A stretch of 64,000 nt of DNA, from positions 3,145-67,144 of the forward strand of contig DGRX01000026.1 in the NCBI GenBank assembly GCA_002391235.1, written 5' to 3'. Position 1 is the first letter of the stretch; the number at the start of each line of letters is the position of its first letter. The translations under genes were made by a program, and so were the position numbers. Origin of the DNA: Treponema sp. UBA4377. GTDB taxonomy: Bacteria > Spirochaetota > Spirochaetia > Treponematales > Treponemataceae. This document shows, piece after piece, positions 56,901 to 64,000 of this stretch. Under the pieces are notes generated by a model. The model saw only the letters and a program-made list of their open reading frames with translations, was not told the DNA's origin and ran no database searches.

Positions 56901-57626
56901 GTTGCCCGTTGCGCCTGTGCCGCTGTAAAACTCAACCTTAACGGTGTATAAGCCAGGAGCAAGACTGGTTTTTGACCAAGTCACGTTAGTTCCGCTTAAG
57001 GTTGCGCTCTCTGTTGATGCCGTTCCTCCGGATTTGCTGTAAGTTACTTTTGCGCTGCTGATTCCGCTGGCGGTAGTTCCTGTCGTGGAGATTGGAATTG
57101 TAAGGCTGATGCCGCCGGTTTCGGTAGAAGTTCCTGAATAATAGTCCAACGGCATTGAAAGGCTGCTTCCGGTCGTTGAATAAGATACTTGTTTTACAGC
57201 CTGGAGGACCACTTTGCTGCTTGACTTTGCGCTTAGGGTGATATCCCATTTTTCGGTCGTTGTTGTAAAAGGAATCGATATCGAGAATGAGCTGGAGGTC
57301 GCGGCGCCAGTCACGGTCTTTGTTCCGCCAACCTGCGCGGCGCTGACAGAATAGGTCAAGCTGGTCGGGGTTGAGGGGAAAAGGGTCCTGCCGCCGTTTT
57401 GTTGGCTGGAATCGTCGTTAAAAAATTCTTGCGGAAGCACGCCCTGAAATCCGACTCTTCCGTTAAACTCGCGCGTCTCCAAAATGTCGGCGGCCGCCGT
57501 TACATTATGCACAACCGCCAAAGACGACGGTCCGTCATCCGTTCCCAAATTGTCGCAAGACGCCAGCCCCAAGGCCAACGCCGCCAAGGAGAAAACAAAA
57601 AAACTTTTAACTTTGCGTCCAATCAT
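53979..57626 (-). CDS. giant surface lipoprotein with beta-helix, FGE-sulfatase-like and DUF1566-like modules
   Basis: A 1215-residue protein. Signal peptide with lipobox Leu-Ala-Ser-Cys (residues 21-24). Residues 60-295 are Ig-like or beta-sandwich repeats. A DUF1565-like entry at about 302 (VYVGGSGVSGVTANDSNSGS) leads into a parallel beta-helix of GGGI/NxA repeats to about 700. An FGE/SUMF1-like domain spans about 739-994 (RLPTEAEWEFAARGG, YDMCGNNTEWCHD, RSGFRFV), then a DUF1566-like end (GWYLPAYTELR to VRAVRVF). Catalytic FGE cysteines are not evident, so a binding role is likely. Confidence 0.8.
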   Translation of the reverse strand: MIGRKVKSFFVFSLAALALGLASCDNLGTDDGPSSLAVVHNVTAAADILETREFNGRVGFQGVLPQEFFNDDSSQQNGGRTLFPSTPTSLTYSVSAAQVGGTKTVTGAATSSSFSISIPFTTTTEKWDITLSAKSSSKVVLQAVKQVSYSTTGSSLSMPLDYYSGTSTETGGISLTIPISTTGTTASGISSAKVTYSKSGGTASTESATLSGTNVTWSKTSLAPGLYTVKVEFYSGTGATGNIVYVINETAMVYSNLTTSVPYGHADYIASSGSGFTTITSAVVNKQNSVLASGKVYVGGSGVSGVTANDSNSGSAFAPVKTLYKALNIVNDMAAKNSSPEYIVQVQGDIDAGTTANKTATVNSGVKVKILGDNTTSWRTISGGSAAGTYNITSNGTVTVQYLKFDKLSNIQVAAGNVTVDDSSVTGGTQGGFLVSAGAELESSQGLKISGCSSAKGGGISCNGTVNLTGAEISGCKSPSGTGSYDGCGGAMFVNGSGAQATLDSCVIGAESASAVASSETLCSNYAAKKGGGIYNNGGTVTLKNGSIVQYNYAEANGGGIYNSGKLTVSAAMFNANAAGDLGAAVYYEGAASGKSFTLSGACKFGTTSAAQDIGLANANSGIKLSSLSKASGSGNIILTPNMASGCVIGTPVISSGATMTNIAYFALDDSTKDVCLLSFVSPQAVLYLNPPAQVTVPGGTVTTRPKTSSTSSADVTSGAFSAASASNPIPVRSTNMAKYEVTYDLWYAVYQWAIHRATNPYSFGSYGKEGVDALSGSAPTESVPPTTALVNSGEGRGGQRPVTFVSWRDAVVWCNAYSEYNGLTPVYYTDADYNTPLRICNDTDGYSSAPGGQDCPYIKASTTSNTDMENCTANGARLPTEAEWEFAARGGNPSATAWNYTYAGSDTVTDVAWIKGGDSLLHCAGKKTANALGLYDMCGNNTEWCHDLDAAAGKRREKGGNAACESTSGNLKLSNPGSSDPSRVSQRSGFRFVQNNGATPAYIGNKEPGSALAVGDIVFSDGSATSYSESLTLSDMQKAAAVAVIYYTEPVGEIDLGTKNLGVGLKQTTVAWSSSSVSTYNVKLSLSEYDGSGNWAVVKTADPTGSASPATNYPAFNWCDTYGVKVRGSSSGWYLPAYTELRPLKIAFDAVNNSINKIGTGDDVVALVKYNHWASSQDDNDTVAKNYALTYHLNGGGGNQNKTAELYVRAVRVF

Positions 57627-57643
57627 AAAAACATCTCCTGTCC

Positions 57644-60600
57644 TTACGGAACGTTCTTATAAATAGTGAACGTATCGGAATACGTCACGCCGTTATATGT
57701 TACGTTTACAACCAACGAATAATATCCGTTGGGATAAGTATTAAGAATCGTATATGAAGGTGAGGTAGACGAACCGATTAAGTCGGTTCCGTTGTAGTAG
57801 GCTTTGACTGACCAGCTGTCTATCGTTCCGCCAGAAGGCGTTGTTGTGTAGCTAATAGTAATCGTCTTGTTGCCAGATGTGGTGATGCTTGTCGGGCTTG
57901 CGGTCAAAGTCAATTTGCCGTCGGCAGTGAGGATTTCGATTGTGCCGCCGCCGGAGTGGAGTTCTACGAGAATGCCGCTTTCGTCAATGCCCCATGATTT
58001 TGTGCTGGCGTCGGGCTTGACGGAAAATTTAGTGTTGCTGCCTGTTGGCAGAGCCGACGCTCCGGCGCCTTCCAAAACGACTGTTCCGGCGGTATACATG
58101 CCTGATTCATTGTATACCGAAGATATCGTCGCGACATTAGTATTGGTAAGCGCGGCGGAAATAGTTATTGAGTTTGAAATCTGAATGTCGTTTTTATTGG
58201 CCGTTCCGCCAGGAAGAGAAGCGCCGGCGCTTAAGTCAAGATAGCCGAATACAAACGATCCTGGATTATCGGTATCTTCGACAAAACTTATATAAACGGC
58301 GCCGCCGCAGTCAGCCGTGTTTTCCGAAACAGAGCCGCCGCTCATGGCAAACTTAGTGTTTTTGCCAATAAACACGCCGCCGCCAAATGAACTTGAACCA
58401 GAAGCCGCTTCTCCTGTATTCTTAGTAATCGTTCCGCCAGACATGGTTGAATTATATACTGTCGCGCCAGCCGTTCCGTCGCCATTGTCAAGATAAACAC
58501 CGGCGCCCATAGCGGCTTTGTTCAAAGAGATTGTTCCGCTTGTCATGCTGAGCTGTGCATTCATAAGATTAAGACCGCCGCCAAAGGTTTTTGCCGTGTT
58601 TTGCGTAATGGTTCCGCCAGAAAGGGTGAACGTTCCGCCTTCCGCAAAGACGCCGCCGCCGCCGCCTGTCGTCGCTTGGTTATAGCTAATCGTTCCGCCG
58701 GGCATATTAACCGAGGTCGCTGTATAAAGGCCGCCGCCCATTGGAGCGGAGTTGTGGTCAATGGTGCCATAACGCATATACATTGTACCGGCATTGCAAA
58801 CGCCGGCGCCGCCGTCACGCGCCGTGTTGTAAGAGATGCTTCCTGCCCAGCTTTGCGCTGTTGGAGTCGCGCCAGTCCAAGCGTTGTAGCCAAGGCCAAG
58901 CTTGCCCGAAGTATAGTTGTAAATGCCGCCGCCAACGACCGTGCCGCCTATAGTGTCTTTTTTAGCTTTGTTCGGTTTGCCGCTGGCGCCGATTGTTGCG
59001 TCGCCGTAAATGAGCGTGGTTCCGTTATTGTAAATGCCGCCGCCTTGGACTGCGGTGTTGCTGTTAATCGCGCCGGCACTCATCGTAAAGGTTGTGCCGC
59101 TTCCAACGCTAATGCCGCCGCCGTGAGTAGCGGCAGTGTTGCCTTCGATGCTTCCGCCGGACATCGTGAAGATTCCGTTTAAAAGGCCTACGCCGCCGGC
59201 GTCATTCGCGGCCGTGTTGTTTGATATCGTTCCGCTTTCAAAAGTAAATTTTGCAGAGTTGTCTGAGCCTGTCAATCCAACGCCGCCAGCGTCATTAGTG
59301 GCGGTATTGTGGTCTATCGTTCCGCCGTTTAAATTAAACGCGCTGTTGTGCATATAGACGCCGGCGCCATCGCGGGCTTTGTTATAGTCTATCGTTCCGC
59401 CTGTAACATACAGCTTTGCTCCGGCGCCGTAGTTGTAAATTCCGCCGCCGCCGTCTGAAGCAGACGAGGCCAAGTTCTTGCTGATGTTGCCGCTGGCGAT
59501 GTATATCGTTCCGCTGTTGCTGTTAAAGATGCCGCCGCCGGTTCCCGCGTAGTTGTAGTAAACGCCCTTTGTCAATGCCTCCTTATCGGACGCGGCGGGA
59601 GCGGTAGCAGTAGAAGCCCAAGCCTTGTAGCCAAGCGCAAGTTTTTTGCCGTTGTAAATTCCGCCGCCGTTTGTGCCGGCCTTGTTAGAGCAGGCTGTGG
59701 CTGACTCCGCCGTTCCGCTGGCGCTGGCGTTTCCAATTGTGGCGCCGTCATAAAGGCAAGTGATTCCTTCATTGCAAATGCCGCCGCCAGCGCCGTTTGT
59801 GGCGGTGTTGCCGCTGATCGTTCCGCCGCTCATAATGAAGGTTCCATTAGAGGCAACATAAACGCCGCCGCCGTCAGTAGTCGCAGTGTTGCCGCTTATC
59901 GTTCCGCTGTCCATTACAACTTTGCCGCTCTCTACATAAATGGCGCCGCCTTTTGGAGCGCCGCAGCTTGTAATGTCAGTGTTAGACAAGTTTAAGGTTC
60001 CGCCGCCCCAATAAATGGCGCCGCCGAAGCCGGCTGTGGCGCTGGCGGTGGAGACGCAATTTTCAAACTTGCATCCCGTTATGTTCACTGCGCTGCAAGA
60101 AGTCGCGTTAATAGCGGCGCCGCCTGCTGATGATTTTCTTGCTCCTGAGAAGTCAAGGTCTTGGATATTAATGGTGGCGGTTACGCCCAACAATTCAAGA
60201 ATAGCGTTTCCTTGGGCAGACAGTCCGCCTGTAATAACAGGAGTTGACGTAGAGGATCCCTTAATGGTAAGCGAAGTCGCTTTAAGGTCGCTGTCCGCCG
60301 ATGCGTGCTGGACGACCGCCAAAGTGTTAACGACTTGAATCGTGTAAGCGGCGCTAGCATTGTCAAGTTCGTTGATCCTGTCAATCGCCTTTTGGATTGT
60401 GGCGTAGGGATTCAACGCAGTTCCGGTTCCTATAATGTCGCTTCCGCCAGCCTTAACATACAGCGTAGCCGGCGCTTGCAGCTTGGCCTGGGTAGTCGCG
60501 CCCGAGCCGACTGCAACTACAGTCCAGCCTTCGTCGCTTGTAAAGTAGTCGGCGGGGTCCGCGCCGCTTCCAGCCTTGCTGCCAAAATAGCTTGTAAATG

Positions 60601-63600
60601 TTTGACCATTGTCATAAAGCGTAACGCCGATTTTGCTATCTGTTATCAGGCCGTCAACAACTATTGGGTTAAAGACCGGCGTTCCAGCGTTTTCGCCAAT
60701 CCAAAGGTTTTGGACCTTGTAAACTTTGCCGCCCGCGCCGTCGTCAAGCTCCATCTTGTTGTCTTTTATGACAAGCTTTCCAAGTACGCTGACGGTTCCT
60801 GTGGTGGAATTTATGGCCGGGCCAAATGGCGTGGCGCCGCTTGTGTTGGCCACAGTCTTGTTGCCGGAAATCTCCACGTTCTTTAAGTGGACGTCGCCCT
60901 TGGCGGCGATGGCGGAGCAAGATTTGGCGTACATGTTTTTGATGGAAGAATCTTCCATCCACAATTCGCCAACACCGTTTGTCGAGGAATTCTCAACAAG
61001 AATCGCCGCGTAATTGTTGGCTGTGGCGGAGCTTTGCGTAATGTCAATGTGGGTCAGCTTTATCTTTTGGCCGTACGCGACATAAAGGCCTGAGTCGTCT
61101 GGAGTGTTGAAAGTAAATGTAACGTTGCTTCCAACAGTTCCGCCCTTGCAGCCGACGATTTCAAAGTAACAAGGGACGTCAGAGCCCAACCCAGCGTCAT
61201 AGGTCATGTCGGTAAGAACGTAAATCTTATTCTTAAAATCCACGCTAGCGGGCATCTTGTCGGTAAACTTTGTTAACGCAAACTTTATCGTCTTGTATGG
61301 ATTGTCTTTTGTTCCGTCGCCACTGGTGTTGTCGCCATAATCGGCAACATAAAAGGCATTGCGTTCGTGCTTTAACACGCCGCCGTTTGTGGAATCGTAC
61401 TCGATTGTCCACGGGAACTCCACGTCCGCCGGCTGGGTAAGCGCAAACTTGCCGCACAGCTCTTCGGTTAGACCAGAGGCTGCAAGGACAGGCGTGTCGG
61501 CCTCGTATTCTTCGGGCGTGATGGTGGCGACAGGCAATATTGTAGAAGTAAGGGCGCCGCCTACGGTTATCTTGTTTTGGTGAGCTTTTCCAAGCCAAAC
61601 GTCGTTGTCGTCGGCGACATATGCGTTGCCTTTCATCGTAAAGGCTTGGGTTGAACTGTTTATATAAACGCCCGCGCCGTATGTAGCGGCGGTGTTGCCG
61701 CTTATCGTTCCGCCCTCAAAGGTGACTTTTCCCGGAGCGGAAAGGCCGCCGCCGTTTTTGGCGCTGTTGCCGCTTATAAGTGTGGAGCCTTTTATCGTAA
61801 GGTAATTTCCCGTGGTTACTTGAACGCCGCCGCCGTTTTCTGTGGCGGCATTGCCCTGAATCAAAACGCCGTCAAGCGTTGGGGTGGCGCCGCTCAGCGT
61901 GTCAAGGCTAAGGCCGCCGCCGTTTTTGGCGCTGTTGCCAATGAATTCTCCGCCTGTAACGCTAAAGGGCTTTGTGCCTTCTTTAGCGTAAAGGCCGCCG
62001 CCAGAACCTGTGGAAGCGTTGTAGCTTACCTTGGTGTTTACAAGAGTAAGGCTTACAACGTCTGACGAAGTAGAGGCGGCTGTAGAAGAGATACCGCCGC
62101 CGTTGGCACTGCCGCCAGATGTAGGCGCGGTGCTATAATTTTTTATGACGCTAAAGCCGCTTGTCGTAGAAAGCTTTCCGCATTGTAGAAGTATTCCGCC
62201 GCCGCCTTCGCGCGCGCTGTAGTTTCCGCAATTTGTAATTCCAGTTGGCGCGGCGTCAGCGGTTAGCTCTCCAATCGCGCAGCCGTCTATCGTAACTTGG
62301 GTGGCATTTCCAAAAATATAAATGCCGCCGCCGCCATAGCCCGCGTAGTTGTGGTTTATTTGGCCGCCGGTAATTTCCAAAACGCCGCCAAAGGCGCAGC
62401 AAATTCCGCCGCCCGCGTTGTCTTTTGTGGCGTTGTACAAAACTTTTGTGTTTGTTAAAACAGCCTTTCCGTTTTCCGCAATCGCAAGGCCGCCGCCGCC
62501 GCTTGCAGCAAAGTTTGAATACGCGGTTGAAGTTCCGTCAGCGCAAGAGCTAGACGACGCTCCGACAATGCAGTCGGTCAATTCAACTTGCGCGGCCGAA
62601 CCGGACGACGGGCCTTCTACATAGATTCCTCCGCCAAAGCTGTCGGCCTTGCAGCCGGCTACAACGCAATTTTTTAAGACGGCTTTTGTTCCCGCTCCAG
62701 TTACATTAAGGCCTCCGCCGTTGCCGCTTGACTTTCCGTTTGTAATAGAGCAGTTTGCAAATTCGGACTGGCCGGCGCTTATGGCAAAGTCTTTTACTTT
62801 GTCAAAGATTACGTTCTTGCATTTAAGCGAGCTTCCGCCCATCGTGACGCTAAAAGAATCCGCTCCGTTGACTGCGCACTTTGCGCTGGCGTTTGTTCCA
62901 ACGATAGAGATTTTTTTGCCGGAGTCAATGATGATGTTGTTGCCAAGGTTGGCGTTGCCCAAAAGGTAAATCGTAAACTCTGTTGTCGAGGCCAAGGCCG
63001 AAGCGTCGATGCGCGCCATCGCTTTTTGGATTGTAAGGAAGGGGTCGTATTGCGTTCCGGCGTTTGTGTCGCTGGCTCCCGTTCCGCCAACATAGTACGA
63101 GCTGCTTTCGTATTTTTGTATTACATCGCTTGAGACATTTACGTCTCCGCTGGAATTTACGTAGGGAGCGCTTCCGTTGATTTTGTTTGTGGTAAGGTTT
63201 GAGTAAATCTGAACGGATTGGTCAAGGCGGACTACAATTCCGTTTGCGTCAAGAAACTCGACGACAAGGTCATAGGTTCCGGGAGGCAACAAGTCAAAGG
63301 CCGTGTCTGCCGTTCCGTCCAAATTAAAGGTTCCGCCGGCTGGAGCGGCTACCGTTCCAGAAATTGGAAAGCCCGGCGTGGCGGCTTGCGCGCTTAGCGA
63401 ATAAGAAATCGTCGTGATGCGGCCCGTGGCAAAGCCTATGGGCAAATTTAACTTTCCGGTCTCGTCGGAATTTTTGTAATACTCCAGTCTAAAGCTTTGC
63501 GAGATTACAGGGCTGTCTTCGTTTAGCGGAATGGGATTTGATTTTTTGGAAAGGATAATTTTGTCGTCGGCGTTGACCGCGTCCGCGCGCAAAATCCACG

Positions 63601-64000
63601 TTCCAAAAGGCAAGTCGATTGAAAAATTTTTGCTTGAGTCTACAGTTCCAGTTATCGGACTGCTTTCTGGAACGGGGCTTCCGGAGTCCGGCGTTCCCCA
63701 GGCGCAAATTTCGTAATGGCTTATTTGGGTTTCAAGCGTGTCTGAGTCCGGCGCCACTGTTTTGGAGGCGGAACTCTTTTCATTTTTGTTCTGGATTTTT
63801 CCGCAAACGCGGCCCATTCCCGCAGGCAATTCGCCTACGATTAGAACGGAAGAGTTTGCGCTGTCGGAGGAGTCGCCGTAGCCGCCGCCCAAGTTGCTGC
63901 AAGACGCAAGCGACGCTGACGCAAAAAGCCCCGCCGCCACAATCGCAGCCGCAAACGAGAACGCTTTTACTGTCCTAAGCAAGCCTGTTTTAGCCAAAAA
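57644..64000 (-). CDS. giant beta-helix surface lipoprotein (start at or beyond window edge)
   Basis: At least 2117 residues in frame from a TTG at 63997; the true start may lie beyond the window. The signal region ends in lipobox Leu-Ala-Ser-Cys. DUF1565-like entries lie at about 301 (YYVGGTGASDTNAGTQYDPF), 884 and 1180, each opening a parallel beta-helix with Gly-Gly-Gly-Ile/Val and Ser-Gly-Asn-Thr-Ala repeats, as in autotransporter or Pmp-like proteins. The last about 100 residues look Ig-like. Residues 200-300 match the neighbouring 1215-residue protein, so the two are paralogues. Likely surface adhesin or carbohydrate-related. Confidence 0.82.
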   Translation of the reverse strand, partial: FLAKTGLLRTVKAFSFAAAIVAAGLFASASLASCSNLGGGYGDSSDSANSSVLIVGELPAGMGRVCGKIQNKNEKSSASKTVAPDSDTLETQISHYEICAWGTPDSGSPVPESSPITGTVDSSKNFSIDLPFGTWILRADAVNADDKIILSKKSNPIPLNEDSPVISQSFRLEYYKNSDETGKLNLPIGFATGRITTISYSLSAQAATPGFPISGTVAAPAGGTFNLDGTADTAFDLLPPGTYDLVVEFLDANGIVVRLDQSVQIYSNLTTNKINGSAPYVNSSGDVNVSSDVIQKYESSSYYVGGTGASDTNAGTQYDPFLTIQKAMARIDASALASTTEFTIYLLGNANLGNNIIIDSGKKISIVGTNASAKCAVNGADSFSVTMGGSSLKCKNVIFDKVKDFAISAGQSEFANCSITNGKSSGNGGGLNVTGAGTKAVLKNCVVAGCKADSFGGGIYVEGPSSGSAAQVELTDCIVGASSSSCADGTSTAYSNFAASGGGGLAIAENGKAVLTNTKVLYNATKDNAGGGICCAFGGVLEITGGQINHNYAGYGGGGIYIFGNATQVTIDGCAIGELTADAAPTGITNCGNYSAREGGGGILLQCGKLSTTSGFSVIKNYSTAPTSGGSANGGGISSTAASTSSDVVSLTLVNTKVSYNASTGSGGGLYAKEGTKPFSVTGGEFIGNSAKNGGGLSLDTLSGATPTLDGVLIQGNAATENGGGVQVTTGNYLTIKGSTLISGNSAKNGGGLSAPGKVTFEGGTISGNTAATYGAGVYINSSTQAFTMKGNAYVADDNDVWLGKAHQNKITVGGALTSTILPVATITPEEYEADTPVLAASGLTEELCGKFALTQPADVEFPWTIEYDSTNGGVLKHERNAFYVADYGDNTSGDGTKDNPYKTIKFALTKFTDKMPASVDFKNKIYVLTDMTYDAGLGSDVPCYFEIVGCKGGTVGSNVTFTFNTPDDSGLYVAYGQKIKLTHIDITQSSATANNYAAILVENSSTNGVGELWMEDSSIKNMYAKSCSAIAAKGDVHLKNVEISGNKTVANTSGATPFGPAINSTTGTVSVLGKLVIKDNKMELDDGAGGKVYKVQNLWIGENAGTPVFNPIVVDGLITDSKIGVTLYDNGQTFTSYFGSKAGSGADPADYFTSDEGWTVVAVGSGATTQAKLQAPATLYVKAGGSDIIGTGTALNPYATIQKAIDRINELDNASAAYTIQVVNTLAVVQHASADSDLKATSLTIKGSSTSTPVITGGLSAQGNAILELLGVTATINIQDLDFSGARKSSAGGAAINATSCSAVNITGCKFENCVSTASATAGFGGAIYWGGGTLNLSNTDITSCGAPKGGAIYVESGKVVMDSGTISGNTATTDGGGVYVASNGTFIMSGGTISGNTATNGAGGGICNEGITCLYDGATIGNASASGTAESATACSNKAGTNGGGIYNGKKLALGYKAWASTATAPAASDKEALTKGVYYNYAGTGGGIFNSNSGTIYIASGNISKNLASSASDGGGGIYNYGAGAKLYVTGGTIDYNKARDGAGVYMHNSAFNLNGGTIDHNTATNDAGGVGLTGSDNSAKFTFESGTISNNTAANDAGGVGLLNGIFTMSGGSIEGNTAATHGGGISVGSGTTFTMSAGAINSNTAVQGGGIYNNGTTLIYGDATIGASGKPNKAKKDTIGGTVVGGGIYNYTSGKLGLGYNAWTGATPTAQSWAGSISYNTARDGGAGVCNAGTMYMRYGTIDHNSAPMGGGLYTATSVNMPGGTISYNQATTGGGGGVFAEGGTFTLSGGTITQNTAKTFGGGLNLMNAQLSMTSGTISLNKAAMGAGVYLDNGDGTAGATVYNSTMSGGTITKNTGEAASGSSSFGGGVFIGKNTKFAMSGGSVSENTADCGGAVYISFVEDTDNPGSFVFGYLDLSAGASLPGGTANKNDIQISNSITISAALTNTNVATISSVYNESGMYTAGTVVLEGAGASALPTGSNTKFSVKPDASTKSWGIDESGILVELHSGGGTIEILTADGKLTLTASPTSITTSGNKTITISYTTTPSGGTIDSWSVKAYYNGTDLIGSSTSPSYTILNTYPNGYYSLVVNVTYNGVTYSDTFTIYKNVP

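Noticed and set aside
57650..63990. Regularly spaced GCCGCCGCC blocks suggesting a CRISPR or microsatellite array
   Set aside because: They are Gly-Gly-Gly codons of beta-helix repeats in one continuous frame, with unequal spacing and no identical repeat-spacer pattern.

Overview
The window reads as chromosomal DNA of a spirochaete, most likely a Treponema. The basis is the gene order tRNA-Thr, rpmG, tRNA-Trp, secE, nusG, rplKAJL, rpoBC, rpsLG; secY followed directly by rpmJ with no adk, map or infA between; RpoB with Asn at the position equivalent to E. coli Ser531; and large beta-helix surface lipoproteins. Base composition is near 50 percent GC in the core, with an AT-rich islet around 5.2-7.6 kb. 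Species cannot be fixed from sequence reading alone.

Layout. 0-5.2 kb: a WecG/TagA-type glycosyltransferase (cut by the window edge), rsmE and a C-terminal processing protease on the minus strand, divergent from a MinD-like ATPase and lgt. 5.2-7.66 kb: an accessory islet (zinc-ribbon membrane protein, AT-rich lipoprotein, XRE regulator, HigBA-type toxin-antitoxin pair) bracketed by two copies of one 27-bp terminator sequence. 7.7-12.6 kb: transketolase, a PTS IIA protein, a large unknown protein, a 74-bp tandem repeat and a CBS-ACT protein. 12.7-17.3 kb: a complete branched-chain amino acid ABC transporter (livF, G, M, H and binding protein).

17.5-46.0 kb: one uninterrupted minus-strand run of translation and transcription genes. 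In order of transcription: tRNA-Thr, rpmG, tRNA-Trp, secE, nusG, rplKAJL, rpoBC, rpsLG, tuf, then the S10, spc and alpha clusters through rpoA, rplQ and a small zinc-ribbon protein. It is divided by several promoters with TTGAC-type -35 boxes and by internal hairpins (rplL-rpoB, tuf-rpsJ, the rpmJ leader) that look like attenuators or processing sites.

46-53.9 kb: a membrane GGDEF protein, then ptsI, der, a MerR regulator and an Rsm22-type ribosomal methyltransferase in one overlapping minus-strand operon, and an Rpn-family nuclease. 54-64 kb: two paralogous giant lipoproteins, one carrying FGE-sulfatase-like and DUF1566-like modules, the other more than 2,100 residues of beta-helix repeats and running to the window edge.

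Most unusual signals: a short dispersed sequence (core GCAAGCCCAAGA) lying inside rsmE, der and the rsm22-like gene and read in three different frames; the repeated terminator bounding the islet; promoters so close to start codons that the mRNAs look leaderless; and the stack of hairpins between rplL and rpoB. No CRISPR array, rRNA, insertion sequence or reverse transcriptase was seen.
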